From Streptomyces sclerotialus (lineage in GTDB: Bacteria; Actinomycetota; Actinomycetes; Streptomycetales; Streptomycetaceae), in contig NZ_JBFOHP010000002.1 in the NCBI RefSeq assembly GCF_040907265.1, positions 5,580,001 to 5,644,000 on the forward strand: 64,000 nucleotides of DNA, given 5' to 3'. The position numbers and the translations under genes were made by a program. The notes beneath the pieces were generated by a model. It did no database searches. It was not told the origin of the DNA and saw only the letters and a list, made by a program, of their open reading frames with translations. Below, in pieces: positions 8,252 through 15,697 of the stretch (its first letter is position 1; the number at the start of each line of letters is the position of its first letter).

Positions 8252-9148
8252 TCATCCGGCCTCGGCCTGTCCTGACTTCAGCCCGGCGGAAGACGTCCGG
8301 CCGAACCGTGCGGCCCACGCCTCGCCCCGGGCCACGGTCGTCCGGGCCTTGCGTACGAAAGGTGGTCCGACCATGTGCCCGTCGACCAGAGTGACGCCGT
8401 CACCGGCCGTGCGCACCGCTTCCATTACTCGGCGAGCAGACCGCAGTTCGTTCTCGTCCGGGCGGAACGCCCGGTTGATGGCTTCCAGTTCCTTCGGATG
8501 CACGGTGCCCTTGCCGTGGAAGCCCAGTGATCGTGCCTGCTCGATTTCCTGCTGCAACACCGAGGCACTCGCCAGCTGGAAATTGCCGGTGTCGATGCAG
8601 GCAATGCCGTGCCGGGCACAGGCGAGTGCCATGGCCTGCCGGGCGGCCAGCAGCCCGTCCCAGCCGATCTCGATGCCCAGAGTGGCTGCCAGGTCTGCCG
8701 ATCCCAGAATCAACCCGTCGCTCGCTGCAGCGATCTCGTCGATCGCGCCGATCGCCTCCACCGTTTCGACGGTCACGAAAATCTCCGGATGCCAGTCGGC
8801 GGAGGTGAACGTCTCACGCAGCAGCAAGGGTTCGGACGGGAACCTGACCATGGTCATGAAGACGAACCCGGGCTTGACCGGAGCGGCCGTGAGCATGGCG
8901 ATGTCGTGCACTGCCGCCATTGATCCCAGGGGATTGATGCGCACGGCCGAGTTCGCGGGGTTTGGCGATCGGTCGAGCGCCGTACGGCAGATCTTCCGTG
9001 CCTCATCCTTGGCCGGGGCGGGCACCGAGTCCTCGAGATCGATGAGGTGGACGTCGGCGTCGTAGTTCCGGGCGGAGACCACCCGGTCCAGGGACAGAGC
9101 GGGGGTGTACAGAATGCTGCGCAGGATCGGGCGGGACGAAGCGGTCAT
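8252..9148 (-). CDS. CitE-like lyase/synthase (HpcH/HpaI aldolase family)
   Basis: 298 residues of the CitE superfamily, which makes or breaks C-C bonds between an acyl-CoA and a 2-oxo acid with Mg2+. Visible motifs are IDLEDSV at 36-42, the RIN segment, VETVEAIGAI (Mg-binding glutamate), GSADLAATLG and the late GFHGKGTVHP. The ATG at 9148 overlaps the stop of the oxoamine synthase gene, so the two are translationally coupled. In ketomemicin biosynthesis a CitE-like enzyme joins malonyl-CoA to phenylpyruvate. Here the 2-oxo acid partner could instead be the 4-hydroxy-2-oxo acid made by the aldolase pair; that is a hypothesis. A simple citramalyl- or malyl-CoA lyase cannot be excluded. Confidence 0.9.
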   Translation of the reverse strand: MTASSRPILRSILYTPALSLDRVVSARNYDADVHLIDLEDSVPAPAKDEARKICRTALDRSPNPANSAVRINPLGSMAAVHDIAMLTAAPVKPGFVFMTMVRFPSEPLLLRETFTSADWHPEIFVTVETVEAIGAIDEIAAASDGLILGSADLAATLGIEIGWDGLLAARQAMALACARHGIACIDTGNFQLASASVLQQEIEQARSLGFHGKGTVHPKELEAINRAFRPDENELRSARRVMEAVRTAGDGVTLVDGHMVGPPFVRKARTTVARGEAWAARFGRTSSAGLKSGQAEAG

Positions 9149-10398
9149 GAGCCGGCGCCCTCACACGACTGGGCCACTGATGGGGCTCCGACTTCCGCGA
9201 GCACGGCACACAGTTCACGGATCTGCTCGTCGGTGTGGCCGGCCCGCATCATGACCCGCAGGCCCGCCGTGCCGCGGGCGACGATGGGGAAGAACACCGG
9301 CGACACGTAGAAGCCCGCCTCGAACACCCGGCGACCCGCCTCGATCACTGTTGCGTCGTCCACGGGAACCAGACGGATGGGGAAGGTGGTCCCGGACTGC
9401 TCGGTCCTGATGCGCGCGTCGAAGAGGGCGATCCTGTCCTGCAACCTCCGCTGCAGAGCGGTTAGTTCATCGGTCCGGTGAATCTCGGCCGAGGCAAGAC
9501 CCGCGCCGACCGCAGCGGTGTTCAGCGGCTGTGAGTAGCTGAGCGCCCCGGCGAAGCGCTCGATCACACGCAGAGTCTCGTGCGGGTGCCCATCGAGCAG
9601 AATGGCCGCGCCGCTGGTGCCGAATGCCTTGTTGAGAGTGGTCACCACGATGGTGCGGTCGTTGAGAACCGGGATGGTGGAGCGTACGTACCCGATGCCA
9701 CGCGGCCCGAAGGCCGATGTGGAATGCGAGTCGTCGTAGTAGACCTGGAGTCCATAACGGTCCTGCAGGACGGCCAGTTCCTTGACGGGCGCGTATCCAC
9801 CGAGGCTGTCGCTGCCGTCGCAGATGTACCAGACCTGGCCGTACTCCTTGCAGCGGTCCTCGATGAAGTCCAGGTCATGGTGGCGCGAGGTGACGACCTC
9901 GGTTTCGTCGGCACACATCGGCTTGGCCTGGGCCATCGAGACGTGACAGTTCTTATCGAAGATCATCAACGGCCGGGTGCCGTTGCCGAGATGCCCTGAG
10001 GCGATCAGCGGCAGCAGGCCCGCGCTCGCGACGCTGGCGGAGATGGCGGAGATGGCGTCGGCCGCGAACAGTTCGCCGAGCGATGCCTCCAGCTCCAGCA
10101 GCGCCGGGATTTGCACTCGGCTGCGGGGTATGCAGTGGTCCAGGACACCGTACTTGCGCAGCGCATCGATGGCGCCTTGGATCACCTTGGGGTGGGAATC
10201 GAGGTCCAGATAGGAGCAGCAGCTGAAGTTGACGAACTCGTGGCCCGCCTCGGTGCGCAGGATCCCGTCGTGGAGTTCAGCGACGATGCCCGCTAGGCCG
10301 TTGCGCTCCGACATGTCCCAAAAGGAGTTCCCGATGCCTACTGACTTCGCATTGTTGCGGAATCGGTTGGTCGGCTGGATGATTTTCTGTCCAGTCAT
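9145..10398 (-). CDS. PLP-dependent alpha-oxoamine synthase
   Basis: Fold-type I PLP enzyme of the family of 8-amino-7-oxononanoate synthase, glycine C-acetyltransferase and serine palmitoyltransferase. It performs decarboxylative Claisen condensation of an amino acid with an acyl-CoA to give an alpha-aminoketone. 417 residues; the Schiff-base lysine is Lys257 in TTLNKAFGTSG. The cofactor aspartate lies in YYDDSHSTSAFGPRG, which departs from the usual DEAHS. The N-terminal NFSCCSYLDLDSHPKV matches the family opening motif. Start overlaps the JmjC gene stop (ATGA). Ketomemicin producers use such an enzyme to join L-arginine to an alkylmalonyl-CoA; the arginyl-tRNA synthetase in this cluster makes arginine an attractive, unproven, substrate. 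Confidence 0.93.
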   Translation of the reverse strand: MTGQKIIQPTNRFRNNAKSVGIGNSFWDMSERNGLAGIVAELHDGILRTEAGHEFVNFSCCSYLDLDSHPKVIQGAIDALRKYGVLDHCIPRSRVQIPALLELEASLGELFAADAISAISASVASAGLLPLIASGHLGNGTRPLMIFDKNCHVSMAQAKPMCADETEVVTSRHHDLDFIEDRCKEYGQVWYICDGSDSLGGYAPVKELAVLQDRYGLQVYYDDSHSTSAFGPRGIGYVRSTIPVLNDRTIVVTTLNKAFGTSGAAILLDGHPHETLRVIERFAGALSYSQPLNTAAVGAGLASAEIHRTDELTALQRRLQDRIALFDARIRTEQSGTTFPIRLVPVDDATVIEAGRRVFEAGFYVSPVFFPIVARGTAGLRVMMRAGHTDEQIRELCAVLAEVGAPSVAQSCEGAGS

Positions 10399-11270
10399 TT
10401 CTTGCCGCCTGTGGGGGACTTCTCGGGCTGAATATTGTAGAGACCGTTCACCTTACGGAACGCCACCTTGTAAAGCGAGTCGGCCAGCATGAGTGGACGA
10501 CGGAGCATCTTCCTGTGGTACAGCCAGAAGTTTATGTTGATGTTCAGTCCGTCGACTGCGTCGACCTGATGCCACCAGCCGACGGGTAGGTACAGCATTT
10601 GTCCCGGCTCCAGGACGACGTCGCGGCGCTCTGCAAGCGCTGCAGCGATCCGGGGGAAGCGCCTGAGGTCGACGTTGTCGACCCGGACGCTCTTCGAGGT
10701 GTTGGCGTATCCGCGTAGAGCCGAACGGACGTAGTAGTTCTTGAACCCCGGCGGCATCACCACGAAACGCTTGCGGCCCTCGAGCTGAATATTGAAATTC
10801 TCGAGATCGTCGAAGTGGTTGCGCGAACGCATTCCGCCGTAATTCGCCCAGATGTTGGCGGAATTCAGTGGGGCTTGATAGTTGAACATCTTGGCGGTGT
10901 CGAACTCGAGCAACTCGCTGATCGTTTCCGAGTAATGCTTTATGTTGGAGACGATGCGGTAGGTGCCGTCGGTGTTCGATGCGTAGGGTTCTTTTTCGAA
11001 GTAATCGCGAAGGGGAATCTTCGTGACCTCGGCGCGCGTTTCATTTTCCTTGGACCGGTCCTTCTTGACCAGTGCTACTGTGGCGTCGCCGAGTTTATCG
11101 AGAACGGCGGTCCGGTAGAACCCGGGTTCCGCCGGCGGGAGGACATCGATGACGGCAGGAGTGTCGGCCTTGATGATGGCTTCGGTTCCCCAAGTCAGGA
11201 ACTCGTCCAGACTCAGCCGAGGATAGGGAACACTCTTGATGCCGTGGTAGGCGGAAGCTGTGTCGTTCAT
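10395..11270 (-). CDS. JmjC/cupin-type Fe(II)/2-oxoglutarate oxygenase
   Basis: 291 residues with a cupin-like JmjC domain. The iron site is H152-x-D154 (RNHFDD) and the distal histidine is H234 in YLPVGWWHQVD, followed by the beta strand NININFW. Family members hydroxylate amino acid or peptide side chains, or histidyl/asparaginyl residues, using 2-oxoglutarate and O2. 42 bp separate it from the glycosyltransferase gene, and its stop overlaps the oxoamine synthase start. It probably installs a hydroxyl group on the product or a precursor, possibly one that is later glycosylated, carbamoylated or sulfated. Base composition is somewhat richer in A+T than in its core-genome neighbours. Confidence 0.9.
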   Translation of the reverse strand: MNDTASAYHGIKSVPYPRLSLDEFLTWGTEAIIKADTPAVIDVLPPAEPGFYRTAVLDKLGDATVALVKKDRSKENETRAEVTKIPLRDYFEKEPYASNTDGTYRIVSNIKHYSETISELLEFDTAKMFNYQAPLNSANIWANYGGMRSRNHFDDLENFNIQLEGRKRFVVMPPGFKNYYVRSALRGYANTSKSVRVDNVDLRRFPRIAAALAERRDVVLEPGQMLYLPVGWWHQVDAVDGLNININFWLYHRKMLRRPLMLADSLYKVAFRKVNGLYNIQPEKSPTGGKK

Positions 11271-11312
11271 GCGTACGGAACCCCGTCTGCGCTGGTGGTG
11301 GGATGGTGGGAC

Positions 11313-12536
11313 TCAGTTCCTTGAGTCGAGCCAATCGGTGTAATCGTCATCGACGAAAGCGGCCACACGAGCGAAGTCCGCGCGTTGACCGGCGTCCAGG
11401 CCGTCCGTGGGGCAGGCGTGTCGATCGGTGCAGAATTCGAAAAGTTTTCCCGGCCCGACTCCGAGGCTCTGCCTGGGGCGGGCGGGCCGGGACATCACCT
11501 CGTCACGAGCGAGGGCGAGTTCCGTACGCCACTCCTGCCGCTCGGTGAAGCTGTTGATCCGGCACCGGGCCTGCTCTCCGTATGCGCGCCGCAGTTCCTG
11601 GTTACGCACCAGTTCCAGGCAGGCGTCGACGCACTGATCCGGATCTTTCACCAACAGGGCGCTGTCCGGCGTGAGCAGGTCGCGCACCCCGCCGACCGGG
11701 AAGGCCACGCACGGCAGCCCGGCCAGCATCGCTTCCTGAAGAGCCTTTTCGCTGGTCGCGTAGGTGTATGGGTTGAGCGGGTAACAGAAGATGTCCAGGC
11801 TTCTCAGGAAGGCAGCCGGATCGGTCTGGAAACCGATGAACCGTACGCGGTCGCCGATGCCCAGCCGGTCGGCCTCGGTTCGGTAGTCCTCGAGCGGTCC
11901 GTCGCCGGCGAACTCGAAGTCGACTTCCGGTGCCGCCCGGACCACTCGGGCCGCGATCTCCAGCGTCGCGGAGTGCATCTTGATCGGTTCGACCGTGCCC
12001 AGGTAACCGATGCGAACGTGATCGTCGCCGTCCTCTCGAGAGCCGGAGACGGCATCGGTCGGTGCGTTTAGCCCTGCGGCGGAGAAAACGCACCGGGCCG
12101 GGGGGAGGCCGGCCTGGACGCGGTTTCGGTCAAACCGAGGGTTGGCTGCCGCGCTGGGGGCCGTGACAGTGCAACCGTCGACCCGGGACAACAGCTCGAC
12201 GCTCGGGCACATCCACGGAGCGTCGAAATGGCCCCGCGAGTGCAACAGGATCCGGCCGACCGGCAGGTCGGCGTTGACCAGGAAGTCATTGACGTAGGGA
12301 TTGTTCCACCACTCGACCTGCATGAGGTCGGCGGTCGCAGCCGCCCGGCGAGCGGCCTCCGGGCCAGCGACGATGTCCACGCCGGCGGCCTCGAACGCGG
12401 CCCTGTGCTCAGGCCGGGGTGGTATCAGGGAGGCCACCGTGGGGCGCACCTCCCCGGCGCTGCCGACGCACATCCGCAGCAGGCCCATGCTGGCCCCGCC
12501 GTCGGTCACTTCCTTGATCACGTGAAGGACCTTCAT
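11313..12536 (-). CDS. GT4-family glycosyltransferase
   Basis: GT-B fold retaining glycosyltransferase, 407 residues. The N-terminal MKVLHVIKEVTDGGASMG is a typical acceptor-domain opening. The donor domain has IGYLGTVEPIKMH, the FAGDGPLEDY strand, and the conserved YATSEKALQEAMLAGLPCVAFPVGG segment containing the nucleotide-sugar binding glutamates. About 60 residues at the C-terminus (from the LFEFCTDRHACP stretch) are not part of the usual domain. Its start overlaps the sulfotransferase-like gene stop (ATGA). Its presence implies a sugar on the product or the building of a sugar-like part; no sugar nucleotide biosynthesis genes are visible nearby. Confidence 0.9.
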   Translation of the reverse strand: MKVLHVIKEVTDGGASMGLLRMCVGSAGEVRPTVASLIPPRPEHRAAFEAAGVDIVAGPEAARRAAATADLMQVEWWNNPYVNDFLVNADLPVGRILLHSRGHFDAPWMCPSVELLSRVDGCTVTAPSAAANPRFDRNRVQAGLPPARCVFSAAGLNAPTDAVSGSREDGDDHVRIGYLGTVEPIKMHSATLEIAARVVRAAPEVDFEFAGDGPLEDYRTEADRLGIGDRVRFIGFQTDPAAFLRSLDIFCYPLNPYTYATSEKALQEAMLAGLPCVAFPVGGVRDLLTPDSALLVKDPDQCVDACLELVRNQELRRAYGEQARCRINSFTERQEWRTELALARDEVMSRPARPRQSLGVGPGKLFEFCTDRHACPTDGLDAGQRADFARVAAFVDDDYTDWLDSRN

Positions 12537-13618
12537 CGAGCGGGCCCTCCGGTGCTCCAGCGCTTCAGTATCTCCGATCGATCGTGCGGGAAATTACCGA
12601 AAATGCGCTTGTTGACACCCAGGGTCTCTTCGTCGGCGAGCAGCAGGAACTGGAAAAGCTCGTCGGCGAACACCGATTCCCAGCGGTTGAGCACGGTCAT
12701 GTCCTGAGCTTTGCCGTCGTGCTGCAGTCCGTCGAAGGAACTGCCCCGGCCGTACGAGCTGACCGAGTTCAGGCCGCTGTCGGAATGCTCCAGCCCGAGG
12801 ACGCTGGAGAGTTTACGACGCTCCCCCTCATCGCTGAACCAGTCGTTGAAGGTGATGTAGTTGTATCCGAAGGAACGCTTTTCCAGATATCCTGCATACC
12901 GCTTCCACAGTTCCAGAAGGTCGCGGATTCGGTAGCGGTAGGCCCAGGACGGATCCTCTCGCGCCTGTCGGACTATGGAGGCGGCCGTGTTAGGAAAGTC
13001 GCGAAGGATCACGACAACGTCCGAACGATGCGCGATCCTCCCGTTGTGGTACAGCGGGAATTCGGCGGGATCGAGATTCTCATACCCCACGATCAGAATG
13101 CGCTGCCGGGGATCAAGAGGCATTTTTCGATACTTGTCGTGATCGATAGTCAGTAGCTCGCCGTTGCGCTCGAACAGGGCAATCTCGGCGCTGTTGTGGT
13201 AACGGACCTCGGCGTCATCGAAATGGCCACGCAGCCATTCACTGATTGCATGGTTCGCTCCCCGTCGCAGACCGAATACGAAGATCGCTCGATCAAAGCA
13301 GGGAGCCAGCTCGCTCGGGGAGTGCTGTGTTCTGCTGGTCACCGCGGACACCGTCAACTCTCGGATGTTCTCCGCGGTGAGCTCGCGTGACCGGGTGTGT
13401 TCCAGTGCTGCGCCTTGGAAGGTCAGTGCTGCCGTCAGAGGTGGCAGCCCGGCCAGCGTGGTCTCATTGTCACCGAAAGACCGCAGTATCTTTTCCAGCA
13501 GTTCCGCCGAATACTTCTGAGTCAGTGCATGCACGGTTCGTTCGCGCTCATCGTCCACCCGTGCTTGCTCGAGTTCAGAGTCGCTGAAGTCGAAGCGTCC
13601 GCTCGACTGGCTGGTCAT
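12533..13618 (-). CDS. sulfotransferase-like P-loop protein
   Basis: 361 residues. After an N-terminal region of about 110 residues without a recognised fold comes FVFGLRRGANHAISEWL (residues 113-129), which fits the 5'-phosphosulfate loop of a subgroup with GLRRSGNHA-type motifs. VVVILRDFPNTAASIVRQ fits the 3'-phosphate-binding strand and helix. If active it would transfer sulfate from PAPS to a hydroxyl or amine. The ribosome site AGGAGGGG precedes ATG 13618. First gene of the leftward operon, so its promoter must lie in the gap to the right. Assignment to the sulfotransferase fold is good; sulfation itself is unproven because the motif departs from the classical one. Confidence 0.75.
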   Translation of the reverse strand: MTSQSSGRFDFSDSELEQARVDDERERTVHALTQKYSAELLEKILRSFGDNETTLAGLPPLTAALTFQGAALEHTRSRELTAENIRELTVSAVTSRTQHSPSELAPCFDRAIFVFGLRRGANHAISEWLRGHFDDAEVRYHNSAEIALFERNGELLTIDHDKYRKMPLDPRQRILIVGYENLDPAEFPLYHNGRIAHRSDVVVILRDFPNTAASIVRQAREDPSWAYRYRIRDLLELWKRYAGYLEKRSFGYNYITFNDWFSDEGERRKLSSVLGLEHSDSGLNSVSSYGRGSSFDGLQHDGKAQDMTVLNRWESVFADELFQFLLLADEETLGVNKRIFGNFPHDRSEILKRWSTGGPAR

Positions 13619-14774
13619 GTCCCCTCCTGTTCAAAGGCCAGTCCGCTTGCCCTGGCGCTGGCCATGGCGGAAGTCTGGGCCCTTATTGTTTAGAACCTGC
13701 TGGGTCGCCATGCGGCCTTTGCTGGGCGTTCGCGTGAGACGCTCGCCGTCACAACAGTGGATCACTGTAAACGATCAAGTGGACAATCTCTAGTAGGACC
13801 TGGTCAAGTGGGGCGTGGGGCTTGAAGGTTCGCTCGGGTGACGGTCCAGCAGCGGGTGGCCGCATATGGTGCATATTTACCTCCTGCGCCTCAACAACTC
13901 CTGCAGTGCGCTGAAACCTGGGCGAAGCGGGAGCTCGGCGAGCCCTTTTCAGGGCAGCCGTTATTCGCCATGCAAAAGGTGGACTGTGGTGATGAAGGCG
14001 ACATAATGGGGCTATTGGGTCCGTGGCAACGCTGCAGTGCCTCGAAGTGGTCGGCAGTGGCCCAGCGTCTTCGGGCCGGGTAGCACCCCATGGCGCCGAC
14101 CGCACTGGAGCGTCGGCCCTGAGGATGCTCCAGGCGTTACCTTGTTGATTGGCGCGCCAACCGTCGATGCCGGAAGACGCGTTGCGTTGTGAAGAGAGGC
14201 GCGTCGATCGCATGAGTATTCCGTCAGGTGACCGCAGTTGCCGAGTGCGCCGCTCTAGGTAGCCTACGGTGAAGCCGCCTGAACTGACGCTGACGCGAAG
14301 GGGGTCAGCAGGGAACCGCCGACCCCTCGAATGCCTACCGAAGGGCATGCCTTACGAGTGGTGGCGGCTGATCGAGCAGGTTCGACCCTTCTGGAGAAGG
14401 CAGACGCTCGTCATCGGCCGGCTCGTCGATGAGAGAGCTCAGCCAGCTGACCCTCGGAGACGCGGCGGCGGTCGAATGCTGGTCTTGCTCGTGCGGTGCG
14501 TTCAAAGCCACGGCAGCGAGCTGAGCGGGAGATATGGACACCTCGACGGCGTCAAAGCGCTCCTTCACTTTCGGGCCGAGGGGAAGGGGCGGGGGAGCGG
14601 GAGCGAATGGAAGGGGCCGAGAGGGAAAGGCAAGTCTCCGGTCTCCCCACGGCCTGTCTTCGGTTCCGGCGTCCGGTCCGGCCACAGGCAGGGTGCGACC
14701 TGCCGTGTGACATAGTTTTTCGGTGAGAGCGCCGGCCGATCAGGACGCAGGGCCGGCCGACCAGGGAGTGACGG
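13619..14774. other. 1.15-kb gap at the cluster border, no convincing gene
   Basis: The longest open frame (600 bp on the minus strand from 14348) and several shorter ones have no recognisable motif and lack the strong third-position GC of real genes here. Base composition is lower in G+C than in the lut genes to the right. The stretch must contain the promoter of the leftward biosynthetic operon and probably that of the GntR gene. It marks the border between cluster and core genome; decayed coding DNA is possible, but I see no inverted repeats of an insertion sequence. Confidence 0.6.
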
Positions 14775-15506
14775 ATGGCTGTCGAATGGCGACCCGTACG
14801 GCAGTCCCGTACGCATGAGCTCGTTCTCGGAAGCATCGAGGAGCGCGTGCTCGCCGGGGAACTCAAGGCCGGTGACCGGCTGCCGCCCGAGCGCGAGCTG
14901 GCCCCGGTACTGGGCGTCAGCCGCTCCGCGCTCCGCGAGGCCCTCCGCGTCCTGGAGACGATCGGCGTCCTGGTCGCCCAGGCCGGCCGAGGCCCCGACG
15001 CCGGCGCCCGGATCGTACGGAATCCCGACGACGCGCTCGGCCGGCTGCTCCGCCTCCACTTCGCCCTCGGCAGCTACTGCCTGGAGGACGTCCTGGAGGC
15101 CCGCGTCACGCTGGAGCGCTCCAGCTTCCACGCCGCGGCGGAGCACGCCGCCGCCACGGACCTCGACGAGGCGGCGGCGCTCGTCGCGCGCATGGGTGCG
15201 CCGGACGTGAGCGTGCCGGAGTTCAACGACCTGGACACGCGGTTCCACGTCCAGATCGCCCGCAGCTCCGGCAACGCGCTCACCTCCACCCTCACCTCGG
15301 CCGTCCGCGAGTCCGTCCGCCCGCTGATCCTCCGCGCCCTGGAGGCCGCCGAGGACTGGCCGGCCACCGCGGCGGCGGTCAACGCCGAGCACGCCGAACT
15401 GCTCCGCCTGGTACGCGCCGGCGACGGTGCCGACGCCGCCGACCTGGTCGAACGGCACATCAGGGGGCTCCACGGGACGCTGGTGGAGGATCGGCCGGGG
15501 GAGTAG
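14775..15506 (+). CDS. lldR: FadR/LldR-type GntR transcriptional regulator of the lactate operon
   Basis: 243 residues: N-terminal winged helix-turn-helix (about 10-75, with LPPERELAPVLGVSRSALREALRVLE) and a C-terminal all-helical FCD ligand domain whose metal-binding aspartate/histidines lie in the DLDTRFHVQIA and NAEHAELL segments. It stands directly upstream of lutABC, and a perfect palindrome with the FadR-type TGGTnnnACCA core lies between them. The likely role is repression of lutABC relieved by L-lactate, as in other bacteria. The effector is inferred from position; other short hydroxy acids are possible. Confidence 0.88.
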   Translation: MAVEWRPVRQSRTHELVLGSIEERVLAGELKAGDRLPPERELAPVLGVSRSALREALRVLETIGVLVAQAGRGPDAGARIVRNPDDALGRLLRLHFALGSYCLEDVLEARVTLERSSFHAAAEHAAATDLDEAAALVARMGAPDVSVPEFNDLDTRFHVQIARSSGNALTSTLTSAVRESVRPLILRALEAAEDWPATAAAVNAEHAELLRLVRAGDGADAADLVERHIRGLHGTLVEDRPGE

Positions 15507-15617
15507 CGGGGGCTGGGGGAGCAGCGAAGGCCGGGGAGTAGCGGGGGGCGGGGGGCGGGGGGCGGGGCCTCCGGGGACTCCCGCCAGCCCCTCATGGACC
15601 GTGCCGACCCATGGCTA

Positions 15618-15634
15618 GTATGGTCCGACCATAC
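15618..15634. promoter_or_regulatory. palindromic operator for the GntR/LldR regulator upstream of lutA
   Basis: GTATGGTCCGACCATAC is a perfect 17-bp palindrome (8-bp arms, one central C), centred 72 bases before the lutA start. It contains TGGTCCGACCA, the core that E. coli FadR-type GntR repressors recognise. A FadR-subfamily regulator is encoded immediately upstream, so this is very probably its site, blocking the lutABC promoter. Confidence 0.85.
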
Positions 15635-15697
15635 ATAGGTCGTACGGCGTAGCCCCCGGGCAGCGCGGCGGCCCACGGTCACCCCCTCGGAGGTCCC

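Noticed and set aside
13749..14348. A 199-codon minus-strand frame in the border gap
   Set aside because: Codon third positions lack the GC bias of real genes here, no ribosome site and no recognisable motif; treated as non-coding.
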